A stretch of 64,000 bases of DNA from NCBI GenBank assembly GCA_964448675.1, contig CAYUZU010000007.1, forward strand, positions 156,538 through 220,537, read 5' to 3'. This document shows positions 8,004 to 16,820 of the stretch, piece by piece. A program made the translations under genes and the position numbers. Each line of letters opens with the position of its first letter. The stretch's first letter is position 1. The stretch is from CAYUZU01 sp964448675. GTDB taxonomy: Bacteria; Planctomycetota; Phycisphaerae; UBA1845; Fen-1342. The notes under the pieces were generated by a model, which was not told where the DNA came from, ran no database searches, and was given only the letters and a program-made list of their open reading frames with translations.

Positions 8004-8827
8004 GGCTCGCCCCCCGCGGCCTGGCTGTACTGCAGCACCGTCCAGTCCTCCGGGCACAGGTCCAGCCCCTGGGCGAAGCCGGCGGTGGTGACCAGACGCC
8101 GCAGCGCGTCGACCTGCGGCTGGCCGGATGGCTTGACCACCAGCAGGACGTAGTGGTCGGTCGGGGTGTATTGCGCCAGCCACTGCTCGAGCGAACGCTG
8201 CCGCAGCTCCGGCTGGGGGGCGGCGAAGGTCAACGCGCCGCGCCGCGCGCCGACCACGCCCACGCGCAGCTCGTCGGCGGCGACCACGACCAGCAGGGGC
8301 GTCTTGGCAAAGCCCGCGTTGAGCAGGTAGGTGAGGCCCTGGTGGCGGCGGACGGCGGTGAGCTCGGTTTTCAGCCGCGCGGCCTGCTGCTCGAGGGTGA
8401 GCGTTTCGTCGAGCTGTGCGTGAATCTCGCTGTCGGTGGTGAGCTCGCGCAGCCGCTCGAACGTCTCATGGACTTCGTCCTCGACGGTGGCGACCTCGCG
8501 GTAGAGCTCGCTGAGCGTGGCCCGTTGGGTGGCGACGCGCTCGATCGGCAGCGGCGCGTTCCGCTGCTCAGCGAGCCGGGCCTGTAAGCGCTCGATCCGT
8601 GCGTCGAGCGCGCGCTGGCGGCTGGTCAGCTCGTCGTGGTCGCGGCGCAGCGTGGTTACTTCGTCACGGTTGGCGTCGACCGCGTCCGCGGCGGCGGTGG
8701 CGGTCGAGAGCTGCAGGCACATCAGCAGCACCACGAGCAGCAGGATGCCGATGACGGCGGTCATGATGTCCTGAAACGCGAACAGGCTGAACGGGGCCTG
8801 CCGCGCGCCACGCCGGCCGCTGCGCAT
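8000..8827 (-). CDS. ExbD/MotB-like stator protein A with coiled coil
   Basis: The 275-residue protein begins with an Arg-rich stretch, then FSLFAFQDIMTAVIGILLL and a membrane span to about residue 40. Asp20 lies in the position of the ion-carrying Asp of ExbD (family pattern F-x-D-x-M). A coiled coil follows at about 45-150, then a C-terminal alpha/beta domain with TPLLVVVAADELRVGVVGAR and HYVLLVVKPSGQPQVDALRR, similar in feel to the ExbD periplasmic domain. No OmpA domain is seen. The ATG at 8827 is three bases after the ExbB-like stop, and its own stop overlaps the start of stator B. The two stator proteins share architecture but are clearly different sequences. Confidence 0.65.
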   Translation of the reverse strand: MRSGRRGARQAPFSLFAFQDIMTAVIGILLLVVLLMCLQLSTATAAADAVDANRDEVTTLRRDHDELTSRQRALDARIERLQARLAEQRNAPLPIERVATQRATLSELYREVATVEDEVHETFERLRELTTDSEIHAQLDETLTLEQQAARLKTELTAVRRHQGLTYLLNAGFAKTPLLVVVAADELRVGVVGARRGALTFAAPQPELRQRSLEQWLAQYTPTDHYVLLVVKPSGQPQVDALRRLVTTAGFAQGLDLCPEDWTVLQYSQAAGGEP

Positions 8828-8829
8828 GG

Positions 8830-9708
8830 TCAGCCTCCCGCTTCGTCGGTCAGGCGCAGGCGACTCACGACGTGGCGTTGGCAGTAGTCCTTGCACTCGT
8901 CGAGGAAGTGCTCCTCGTTGCGCCGAACGAAGGTCAGCGCCAGGTGGATCACCAGCGCCCCGAGCAGCCCCTGCAACGTGGTCTCGAACGCGACGGCGAG
9001 ACCGCCGGTGACGCGCTGCAGCGCCGGCCGCAGCACGTCCATGTTTTCGGCCTCGGCCAGCACGCCGCCGAACTCGCCGATGGCGACGGAGAGCCCGAGC
9101 ACGGTGCCGATGAAGCCGAGCACGGGGATGGCCCAGACGAGGCCGCGGACAATGGTGTAGCCGGATTCGGTGATGGCCTCGTCGGTGTTTGCCTGGGCTT
9201 CGAGCACATCGCCGACGTCGCCGACACGCTTCATGTTGCGCAGATTGGACAGGGCGAGCTGTACGCGGTTGAAGAGGACGAAGTCACGCGGCTGATCGAC
9301 GCGCTGAAACATCGCCTCGAGCACGTCCGCGACGTTGTGCGGCGACAGCACAAAGGTGGGGTCATCCGGGATGATCCGCACGCGCAGGGCGCGTTTCTGG
9401 GCGCCGAGCTTGAGCGCCTTGACGCCGAGGATCAGCAGCGACCACAGCGAGAAGAGCACGATCACATACGGCACCCAGCCACGCTGCGTCAGCGAGCGGG
9501 CCAGCGGTGTCTCGGGTTGCAGCGAGATGAGCAGGTAGATGCCGACCGTCAGTATGCCGGCGAGGATGAGCATGGTAATGTTGTTCGGCTGCGTATACCG
9601 GCCGGCGGGCAGCGACAGCCGCCGCTCCGGATCGACGCGGTGGTGCGACAGTTCGGGCGGGGCGACCTCGGTGGTGGTGTCCTGTCGATCGTCAGTAGCT
9701 TCGCTCAT
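8830..9708 (-). CDS. MotA/TolQ/ExbB family ion channel protein
   Basis: The 292-residue protein has four predicted membrane spans, at about 43-62, 79-98, 188-212 and 235-260. The last two carry the family core: AIPVLGFIGTVLGLSVAIGEF (in parts) and GGLAVAFETTLQGLLGALVI. Such proteins form pentameric H+ or Na+ channels that rotate around a dimer of ExbD/MotB partners. The two following genes encode ExbD-like proteins, which supports the role. The long loop between spans 2 and 3 is helical and cytoplasmic. The ATG at 9708 was chosen because the 237 upstream in-frame residues belong to another frame's gene. There are 83 bases between this gene and the upstream GYF gene. Confidence 0.88.
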   Translation of the reverse strand: MSEATDDRQDTTTEVAPPELSHHRVDPERRLSLPAGRYTQPNNITMLILAGILTVGIYLLISLQPETPLARSLTQRGWVPYVIVLFSLWSLLILGVKALKLGAQKRALRVRIIPDDPTFVLSPHNVADVLEAMFQRVDQPRDFVLFNRVQLALSNLRNMKRVGDVGDVLEAQANTDEAITESGYTIVRGLVWAIPVLGFIGTVLGLSVAIGEFGGVLAEAENMDVLRPALQRVTGGLAVAFETTLQGLLGALVIHLALTFVRRNEEHFLDECKDYCQRHVVSRLRLTDEAGG

Positions 9709-9791
9709 GCGCGTCCTGCTTGTCGGGCATATGCTGGAAGATCCGCTGGCGGCAGGCGGCACGTGCGTATGCCGCGCTGCCCCGGCGGCGC

Positions 9792-10094
9792 TCAGTCGAG
9801 CAGCTCCACGTCCATGGGTTCGTCGTCCTCGAATTCGAAGTCTGTCGTCTGGGGCGGCAGCGGCGGCGGCTCGTGGGCAGCGGCCTGACCGAAGGCGGCG
9901 TTGAGCCCGAGGTTGGCCAGCACGTCGCGCCAGGCCGGCAGCTCGTGCAGTGCGCACCAGCGCTGCTGATCGGCCGAGACGCGATGGATCGGCGTGAGCG
10001 TGCCTTTGCGCAACTCGCTGACCACGTCGTCGCGCGTGAGCGGACCGCGCTGTCGGCCGCGGTGCTTGATATACAGCGTTTCCTCGGCGTCCAT
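9792..10094 (-). CDS. Small GYF_2-domain protein
   Basis: This 100-residue soluble protein is almost entirely one GYF_2-like domain (about 7-58): LYIKHRGRQRGPLTRDDVV, then a Trp-containing end QRWCALHELPAWRD. A proline stretch (PPPLPPQ) and an acidic tail (DFEFEDDEPMDVELLD) follow. GYF domains bind proline-rich peptides; the GAP1-like and 990-residue proteins of the same cassette contain proline-rich stretches, so an adaptor role is a fair inference. Its ATG (10094-10092) overlaps the upstream stop as ATGA, indicating coupled translation. A second GYF_2 domain occurs in the cassette protein at 16821. Confidence 0.7.
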   Translation of the reverse strand: MDAEETLYIKHRGRQRGPLTRDDVVSELRKGTLTPIHRVSADQQRWCALHELPAWRDVLANLGLNAAFGQAAAHEPPPLPPQTTDFEFEDDEPMDVELLD

Positions 10095-13066
10095 CAGGCA
10101 CGCTCCTTGTCCGGCGCCGGTTTCTGCCAGGGCGGTGGCGGGAACAGCGGTGTTCCCAGGGCCGGCTCGCAGCCGGGGTCGTAGCGGGTGCCACCCTCGC
10201 CGCGCGCGCCACAGCGCTTGAACACGATGTGTCCGGCCTCGTCGGTCTGGACGGTGCCCATCGGGCCGGGCGGGACGGCGCCGCGTACGACGGGCTGCCC
10301 CCGCTCGTCGGTCCAGGCGATGCCGACACACTGCCAGGGTTCGAGCAGATCGTCCAGCGCCGCGAACGCGCGGTCGGAATCCCGGACGAGTGCACGCAGG
10401 TCGGGCGCCTGCCGGACAAGGTCGGCGGCGGTCTCGCGCGCCGCGGCGACCTGGGACGAGTCGGTATCCGGCCAGTTGACGTAGCTCAGCTCTTCGCCGC
10501 CGAACTGCGCCTCGTCGAGCCTCTCGACGAAGCGGGCCAGCGCGCCGTTGTCGGGCGCCACCGGCCAGCCTTCGTGCAGGTGCCACTTGATCAGCACGCG
10601 GCCGAGGTCCAGCCGCAACACCGGGTCGATATCGTCACGCTGCAGCAGCTTGTCGGCCAGCTCGAGGTGGATCGTACGCCATGCCCCGGGCGGCAGCTTG
10701 CCCAGCTTCTCGGCGGCGCTGGACGCGAAGATCGCCAGGGCCGCGCGTTGAAAGGCCGGCCGCGACGCGGATCGCACGATTTCCTGGCCGCGCGCGTCGT
10801 CACGCTCGAGGGCCTCCAGCGATTCGACAATGCCGTGCACCGCGTAGGTCGGCGGCGGTGGTTTCTCGGCGACCACACGCACCGAGCCGTCCAGCACATA
10901 GCGCAGGTCGCCGTCGGTCGACTGCACCGTTTGCAGTTCCTGGACCCAGTCCTGCTTCATGAAGCGCTGCACGCGCACCGTGCCCGCCCGTTGCGGATCG
11001 AGCGCGCGACGGGCCCGGGTGCTGTACGCGGTCAGGTCGCTGACGATTCGCTCGAGAAACGCCGGCGGGCGGACCCGGCGGCCGCCGGCTGCGCGCAGGC
11101 GGGCGAGCGCGGCTTCGAGCTGCTCGATGTCGGTTTCAGAGCGGGGCGGCAGCTTGTTGACGACGGCCCGGGCCGCGTCGTTCCACGTGTCGATGAAGAT
11201 CCAGACCGGCTCGTGGGCCAGCACCTGTTCGAAGACGTGCGCGGTCGGGTCTTCGGGGAAGTCGTCGATGAATGCGCGCAGCCGCTGCACGTGCTGGCCG
11301 ATGTCGCGATAATCCGTCGTCATGCGGTCGAGCGCCGCCTGGACCTCGCCCGCGCGCCGTGCGCGGCGATGGCGGTTGTCGCGGTCGGTGGCGATCACGC
11401 GCCGCTGCTCGCGGGCCGCGCTGCGCAGCTCGTCGGAGGCTTCGGTCGCCCCGATGGCCTCGTCATAGCGTGCCAGCAGCGCATCGAGGGCGCGCAGCCG
11501 CTCTTCGGCCGGCAGCTCGCCTGCGAGGATCTCGGCGTAGCGGTCGTTGAGCTCGGCGAGCGTGTTCTCGAAAGCGGTGTCACGCGTCTTCTGGCGGTCC
11601 TGGCGGGCCTGTGTGATCCGCGCCTTCTGCTTGGCGACGTGCAGCCGCTCCTCCTCGTGACGGGCCAGGCGTGTCGCCTGGTCGAGCAGCACCGTCGTAT
11701 TGGGATCAAACGGGTCCGTCTGGGACAGCTCGGCCAGCAGCGCCGCCAGCTCGGTGGCGCGGGCGGCGTCGTCAGCGATGATCTTGTCGAACGTCGACCG
11801 GCGGGTCACGACGTCGGGATGGCTGAAGATGTGCGGGTGGTGGCGCTCGATCTCGGCCAGCAGTTGCCGCGTGCCGGGGATGTCCTCCTGGTCGATCGTG
11901 CGATCGAGCTGCACGACCCAGCTCTCGAGCTCGCGCCGGCGGTTCTGCTCCTGAATCCACCAGCCGACCGCGACCGCCGCCAACCCCAGCACGACCACCG
12001 TCACACTCGCGACCAGGCGCGTGCGGAAGCGACTGCGGTGCTGCTGCTCGTCGAGTCGCGAGCGATAGCGTGTGGTGAGCGAGCGCGGGATCTCGCGTTC
12101 GGCGCGCCGCAGCTTCTCATATAGCGGCTCCAGCACCGTGACCGGGGCGTGCTCGTCGAGCAGCTCCTCCATGCGGGCGAGGTCGCGCTGGAACTCGGCC
12201 GCGGCTTGCTGCTCGATCTGTTCGTGCGCGAGCCAGTCGAGCACGGGCTGCACATCCCGGGTCAGGTCGGCCGGCGGGGCGTGGCCGACCTGCTTGCGCA
12301 GTTTCGCCCAGCGGGTGACCAGGGCGGCCGCGACCTGCGTGTCCTGGGCCCCGTGCGCCTGGTGCAGCTCCGCCGCGAGCTTCTCGTAGGCCTCGCGGGC
12401 GGCGGCTTTCCTGAGCCCGGCCAGGGCCTGCGCGACGGCCTTGCCGAGTTTCTCCGGCGGCGGCGTCAGCCACGGCTGGCGCGTGATTTCGTCGTGCAGG
12501 CGTTGCAGGGCGGCCGCGTCTTGGGCCTGGGTGGCCGCCTGGACCTCGGCCGCGAGTTCGCGGTGGCGCAGCGGTTCGAGCTCCTGGCATTGGGCCGGCC
12601 AGACGGGATTCTGGGGATCGAGACGCTGCAGGTCGCGCAGCGTGCGGAGCCGGTCGCGCAGCGGACCGTGGGCCAGGGCCAGCAGTCGGTGACGCTCCAG
12701 GCGATCCTGCGCAGCCAGCTCCAGGTCGTACGCGTCGCTGAGTTCACTGGCGGCGGTGACGTCGGGGGCCGTGATGCCGTCGACACTGTTCGTGCGACAG
12801 AGCTCGTCCCATTGTGGCCAGGCGTAGCCGAAGCAGAGGTGCGTGGCGGCGTCGAGCGCATCCGGCGGTTGCTCGATCAGGCTGAGCGCTTCGCTGCGCA
12901 GGCCCTGCCGAAGCCACTCGTGGGCGCGCGACAGGCGGCCGTTGACCTCTTCCAGGAGCGTCTTGTAGCGCTGGGCGAGCTGCGCGAGCTGTTCCTGCGT
13001 ATACGCCTCGGGACGTTCCAGCACGGCGCGAATGTCGCGCGACAGCTTGTCGGGTGATTCGATCAT
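10094..13066 (-). CDS. Large bitopic helical membrane protein, unknown
   Basis: The 990-residue protein has no recognised family. Residues 1-350 are almost all helix-forming and may contain degenerate helical repeats (LLEEVNGRLSRAHEWLRQG, then several RLDPQNP-like turns). A single membrane span lies at about 351-371 (LVASVTVVVLGLAAVAVGWW). It is followed by about 450 residues of charged coiled-coil-like sequence, and by a less helical C-terminus ending in a proline-rich stretch, PLFPPPPWQKPAP. The start codon ATG at 13066 overlaps the stop of the GAP1-like gene (ATGA). An in-frame start at 13510 would run through coding sequence of that gene. The topology suggests a scaffold linking a cytoplasmic part to an external part of the cassette complex. 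Confidence 0.7.
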   Translation of the reverse strand: MIESPDKLSRDIRAVLERPEAYTQEQLAQLAQRYKTLLEEVNGRLSRAHEWLRQGLRSEALSLIEQPPDALDAATHLCFGYAWPQWDELCRTNSVDGITAPDVTAASELSDAYDLELAAQDRLERHRLLALAHGPLRDRLRTLRDLQRLDPQNPVWPAQCQELEPLRHRELAAEVQAATQAQDAAALQRLHDEITRQPWLTPPPEKLGKAVAQALAGLRKAAAREAYEKLAAELHQAHGAQDTQVAAALVTRWAKLRKQVGHAPPADLTRDVQPVLDWLAHEQIEQQAAAEFQRDLARMEELLDEHAPVTVLEPLYEKLRRAEREIPRSLTTRYRSRLDEQQHRSRFRTRLVASVTVVVLGLAAVAVGWWIQEQNRRRELESWVVQLDRTIDQEDIPGTRQLLAEIERHHPHIFSHPDVVTRRSTFDKIIADDAARATELAALLAELSQTDPFDPNTTVLLDQATRLARHEEERLHVAKQKARITQARQDRQKTRDTAFENTLAELNDRYAEILAGELPAEERLRALDALLARYDEAIGATEASDELRSAAREQRRVIATDRDNRHRRARRAGEVQAALDRMTTDYRDIGQHVQRLRAFIDDFPEDPTAHVFEQVLAHEPVWIFIDTWNDAARAVVNKLPPRSETDIEQLEAALARLRAAGGRRVRPPAFLERIVSDLTAYSTRARRALDPQRAGTVRVQRFMKQDWVQELQTVQSTDGDLRYVLDGSVRVVAEKPPPPTYAVHGIVESLEALERDDARGQEIVRSASRPAFQRAALAIFASSAAEKLGKLPPGAWRTIHLELADKLLQRDDIDPVLRLDLGRVLIKWHLHEGWPVAPDNGALARFVERLDEAQFGGEELSYVNWPDTDSSQVAAARETAADLVRQAPDLRALVRDSDRAFAALDDLLEPWQCVGIAWTDERGQPVVRGAVPPGPMGTVQTDEAGHIVFKRCGARGEGGTRYDPGCEPALGTPLFPPPPWQKPAPDKERA

Positions 13067-15522
13067 GGTGTAGTCGATGACTGCGTCTGCGTGGTGGGTT
13101 CTCCGGCTTTCTCCGGTGGCGGCTCGTGCGGCAGTGCGAACTCGATCTCGAACAGGGCGACGCCGTAGAGATTCGGCACGATGATACGGCGCCGGGCGGT
13201 GTTGTCGGAAGTCAGGGCGCGGTGCAATTCGCGGGCGAATCCGGGGAGATCGCGCAGGCGATCCGGCGGCGTGTTCTTGTCGGCGAGGTCGGGTTGAACG
13301 CGTATGTCCAGGATGCCGGAGCGGTCTTCGCGGTACACCGTGAGGGCCGCGTAGGTCTTCGTGTCCGGGTCGCCGGATGCGTAGCTGGCGGTGCGTTCGC
13401 CCCGTTTCGTCTGATAGTGCCAATTGGCGCTGCGGCCCGGAAACCACGCGTCGGCCGCGCGGGTGCTGCGCTCGGACAGGAAGTCGAGCGGGACCGATTC
13501 GCTGCGCCAATGCTGCCAGCCGGGTTCGTCACTGTCCCCGGTAGTGGAGTCCGCGTCGACCCGTGACGCGACCAGCCGCATCGGCTTGCCAGGTTGGTCA
13601 GCCAGGAGGAGTCTTGCCCGCCTGTCCGTCGGGTGCTGCAGGACCAGTCGGTAACGGCGCAGTCGCTCGAGCGCGAAGATCTTCGGCGTGACGTGCAACG
13701 TGCCGTCCGTGACCGCGTCGAAATGGGCAGTCATCTTCTCGACTGGATCCGGCTCGTACTTCCAGTTGATCGCGCTGGGCAACACAAGGCCGTAGTTCTC
13801 GTCCGCCGTCGGCGCATGCGGCTTGGTGGTTTCGTCGAATGGCTCCCATGCGAGCACGAGGTGCGACTCCTCAGACAGCCACGCGGAGTCGAGCTCGAAC
13901 GGCACGTCGTGCTGGATGATCAGCGGCTCTTCGAAAACCAGCGCCGCTGACTCCAGGTCGACCACCGACCACTCGAGCGGCACGACTTCTGTCGCCGGTG
14001 GATCAGCGACGTCGTCGCCGGGATCCGCGGTCGGCGCATCTTCGGCGGAGCCCCCCGCGGGCGTTGTTTCCGGGGCGTCGCGAGGTGGGCCCGCTGTGTC
14101 ACCGGGCGGCGCGTGCGGGTCGTCGCGAGAAACGCCGGGGTATGCAGCCGGCGACGCGTCGGCCGTGTTCGGATCGGCGCCGGCGCTGTTGGCATCAGCG
14201 GGCCCGGGGGTCTGGTCATCGGTGCGCACGATGCCCGGGGATTGTCGGCCGGCGTTCGGGTCGCTCGCGGCGGGCGGGACGCGCGCCTCGGCCGCGCCGC
14301 CCGGGGCGAAGCTGCTGATCAGCGGTTCGCTGGTCGTTGCCGCCATGTCGTCGGACGTGTCGTTGGCATCCGCGACCGTAGCGGCCGACCCAGCCACAGG
14401 TTGCGTGGTGACATCCTCTCCCGTGGCTGGCCGGAATCTGCTGCTCAGTCGCCACAGCCGCGGTGCGGCCCACCAGCCGACCGGCACGGCGACAATCAGC
14501 AGTGCCAGCGCGGCGAGGATAATCGTCCTGGTGGGGATTGGACGTTTGAAGCGCGCGGTGTGTCCGAGGCGGCCGTCCGCCAGATCCTCATGCTCGTACG
14601 CCGCCGGCCCTGTCGCCAGCGCCGGTGCGAGGTGATAAGCGTCCGACGGGGTCGGCTCGTCAGCGGCGGATTCCTCCGGTGCCGGGTCGGCGGCCGCCGT
14701 GCGGAGCTTGCGCGTGGGCGCGGGGCCACCCGCCAGGTCGATCGTGCGTCCCGCCCGTGCCGCCGCGGCAAATGCGTGGTCCCCCAGCGCCCCTGGCTGC
14801 GTGAGGTCGAGGGTGGCGCCCGACGGCGCTGCACCGCCGACGCCGTCCGGCACGCACCGCACGGCACACGTCATGTCGCGCGGCACGCTTTCGAGCACCC
14901 GCGTCTGGAAGGTGAAATCCCAGCGGCGGCCCGGTGGCAGCAGTGCACAGGCCTCGCTCAACAGGCGCAGCATGTCGCTCGGCGTCTCATGCCACACGTG
15001 CAGCGGCGCCCGCGGATTCGCTTGCCAGCGGCGCAGCAGCTCCCCCGCCCAGCCCGCATCGCCCGCGCAATCCTGCCACGCCTGACAGGGTTGCGGATCG
15101 ACCGCCGCATCGGGCAGCGCAGCCCGTTGCGCGAGAAGTCGCGGCTCGCCCTCCCACGCCGACAGGAAGACCCCGGGCTGTTGCAGCAGCCATGCCGGGC
15201 CGGCGTCGTTGCGGGCGCGGGGGTCGAGGACGATGTGATGCGCGATGCGATTGGAGCGGCCCGAGTAGTCCGCGGCGCATGGGGCGATCCGCGACAAGAC
15301 ATGGTACGTCTGCGACGCCCGCGTCAACACGCCGTGGCGATACAGCACGGCCTGCGGGTCCGCGGCCCCCGTTGCCGCCGGGTCGAATCGATACCCCGAG
15401 ATGCGTTCGAGCAGTTCGCTCAGCCAGCCGGGCATGTCGCGCGTGTGCGCGACCGTGGTGAAACCGCGTGAGCCGGGCTTGAGCCCGCGCGCCACCGAGG
15501 TGTGAATCAGCTCGGCGATCAC
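13063..15522 (-). CDS. GAP1-like GTPase-associated protein with membrane span
   Basis: In this 819-residue protein, residues 1-250 resemble the N-terminal region of GTPase-associated protein 1 (GAP1): IAELIHTSVARGLKPGSRGF, LLERISGYR, then a YSGRSNRIAHHIVLD segment. GAP1 proteins accompany GTPases in proposed bacterial conflict systems. A membrane span lies at 333-353 (IILAALALLIVAVPVGWW). An Asp/Pro/Thr/Ala-rich low-complexity linker covers about 361-510, and a beta-rich C-terminal domain of about 300 residues follows. The start is GTG at 15522, overlapping the GTPase stop (GTGA). Immediate coupling to the GTPase gene supports the GAP1 reading. The membrane anchor and the large distal domain are not features I associate with GAP1. 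Confidence 0.6.
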   Translation of the reverse strand: MIAELIHTSVARGLKPGSRGFTTVAHTRDMPGWLSELLERISGYRFDPAATGAADPQAVLYRHGVLTRASQTYHVLSRIAPCAADYSGRSNRIAHHIVLDPRARNDAGPAWLLQQPGVFLSAWEGEPRLLAQRAALPDAAVDPQPCQAWQDCAGDAGWAGELLRRWQANPRAPLHVWHETPSDMLRLLSEACALLPPGRRWDFTFQTRVLESVPRDMTCAVRCVPDGVGGAAPSGATLDLTQPGALGDHAFAAAARAGRTIDLAGGPAPTRKLRTAAADPAPEESAADEPTPSDAYHLAPALATGPAAYEHEDLADGRLGHTARFKRPIPTRTIILAALALLIVAVPVGWWAAPRLWRLSSRFRPATGEDVTTQPVAGSAATVADANDTSDDMAATTSEPLISSFAPGGAAEARVPPAASDPNAGRQSPGIVRTDDQTPGPADANSAGADPNTADASPAAYPGVSRDDPHAPPGDTAGPPRDAPETTPAGGSAEDAPTADPGDDVADPPATEVVPLEWSVVDLESAALVFEEPLIIQHDVPFELDSAWLSEESHLVLAWEPFDETTKPHAPTADENYGLVLPSAINWKYEPDPVEKMTAHFDAVTDGTLHVTPKIFALERLRRYRLVLQHPTDRRARLLLADQPGKPMRLVASRVDADSTTGDSDEPGWQHWRSESVPLDFLSERSTRAADAWFPGRSANWHYQTKRGERTASYASGDPDTKTYAALTVYREDRSGILDIRVQPDLADKNTPPDRLRDLPGFARELHRALTSDNTARRRIIVPNLYGVALFEIEFALPHEPPPEKAGEPTTQTQSSTTP

Positions 15523-16802
15523 GATGCATCTCCGGTGGCCTGGGGTGCGAGCGTGGGCTCGATATAGCCCAGTGCGCAGGCCAGCGGCGCCAGCGTCCAG
15601 CGCGGCTTGAGCTGGCTCGGCCGATACCAGTATTCCGCCTGCCCGCCGGCTTCCCTGACCTCCGGTGCGACACCGGCGGCACTCACCGGGGTATAGACCA
15701 CGCGGCGAAACGCCGACTCGGCCAGCGAGACCAGCTCCGGACAGATGCCGTTGAGGAACTTGCGACAGCGCTGCGACGCGTGGCCGACGCTGTCGAAGTC
15801 GAAACGGCCGTGGCCCTGCGTGTCGCGAATCACGGGCTCGGCCTCGCCGCCTGGAATCGGCAGGTCGCCCGCGATCAGGTCGGCCTTGGCAACGACGACC
15901 ACGAGCAGGGCCTTGTGCCTGACGCGCTCGGACAGGCCGAGCGCCTTGCGAATGCGGACGACCGCCTCGTTCAGTACGAGTTCCTGCCGGGTCGTGCCGG
16001 CGTGATGGGCCGTCTGCACGCCGCCCGCGGCGGCCGGATCGGCCGTGCTGATGCGCGCCCGCAGCCGCGGGTCCTGTGCCGGGTCGAGCAGGAAGAACAG
16101 CACGTCGGAATGGGCGAGGTGTTCGGTGGCGCGGACGCTGGTCGACTCGCTGCCCGGCTCGAAGTGCTCGCCGGCATTGTCATACAGCACGAGCACGTGT
16201 CCGCTGGTGACATCCGGCCGCGTCGGCGTCAGGGTGAACTGAAACGGCCGCGGCAGTTGCACCGTCTGGGCATTGATGACCACCTCGTTCAGCAGGCGGC
16301 GATCGTCGGGCTGCGTCTTCTCCAGGCGCACCAGCCGCTCACCGTCGGCCCCGCCGAAGAGCGTCTGCTCGTAATCGTGCAGCACGGTGTTGGCGGCGGG
16401 GTCTGCGTCGGCGAGTGTCCAGCCGAGCAGCGGCAGCGTCTGCCGCAGGCGCCAGGACATCGCGGCGAGGTAGTACGACTTGCCGGCCGCGGACTCACCG
16501 ACGATGGAGATGGTCGCCTGGCGGAACTCGAGCGAGGCGCGCGGGACCTGCAGGTGGCAGCGCGGGCACGCGATGTCGCGGCACTCGACGCCGCCGGGAT
16601 CGATGGCCTGCCCGTCGCGTGTGAAGCGACTCGGGCGGAAGCGCACGAACGCATCCGGACCGGCGACGATATCGCCGCGCAACGCGTCGTGCCCGGCGAT
16701 GAACAGGCAGTCCCAGGGTGCGAACCGGTGCCAGCAGTGCGGACAACGCACCGTCTTCATCATGCGGGTGGGATGGTCGCCGGTCCTGCTGGTTGAGGTC
16801 AT
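15519..16802 (-). CDS. Zinc-ribbon TRAFAC-like GTPase
   Basis: The 427-residue protein begins with two zinc-knuckle halves: C20-P-H-C23 and C74...C79-P-R-C82, framing a short beta segment. A P-loop NTPase follows: Walker A GESAAGKS at 102-109, a DxxG-type switch D208-N-A-G211 after VLVLY, and VVVAKAD with K305 and D307 as a variant of NKxD. Guanine specificity is therefore likely but not proven. The fold fits the GTPases found next to GAP1 proteins. It has no membrane span, so it probably docks on the membrane proteins beside it. Its stop overlaps the GAP1-like start. In-frame ATGs at 16763 and 16760 are alternative starts. Confidence 0.75.
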   Translation of the reverse strand: MTSTSRTGDHPTRMMKTVRCPHCWHRFAPWDCLFIAGHDALRGDIVAGPDAFVRFRPSRFTRDGQAIDPGGVECRDIACPRCHLQVPRASLEFRQATISIVGESAAGKSYYLAAMSWRLRQTLPLLGWTLADADPAANTVLHDYEQTLFGGADGERLVRLEKTQPDDRRLLNEVVINAQTVQLPRPFQFTLTPTRPDVTSGHVLVLYDNAGEHFEPGSESTSVRATEHLAHSDVLFFLLDPAQDPRLRARISTADPAAAGGVQTAHHAGTTRQELVLNEAVVRIRKALGLSERVRHKALLVVVVAKADLIAGDLPIPGGEAEPVIRDTQGHGRFDFDSVGHASQRCRKFLNGICPELVSLAESAFRRVVYTPVSAAGVAPEVREAGGQAEYWYRPSQLKPRWTLAPLACALGYIEPTLAPQATGDAS

Positions 16803-16820
16803 GTGTGATGTACCCTGCTG

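Noticed and set aside
7104..9708. Zorya defence system
   Set aside because: The ExbB/ExbD part recalls ZorA/ZorB, but the stators lack an OmpA-like domain and no ZorC, ZorD or ZorE type gene is present.
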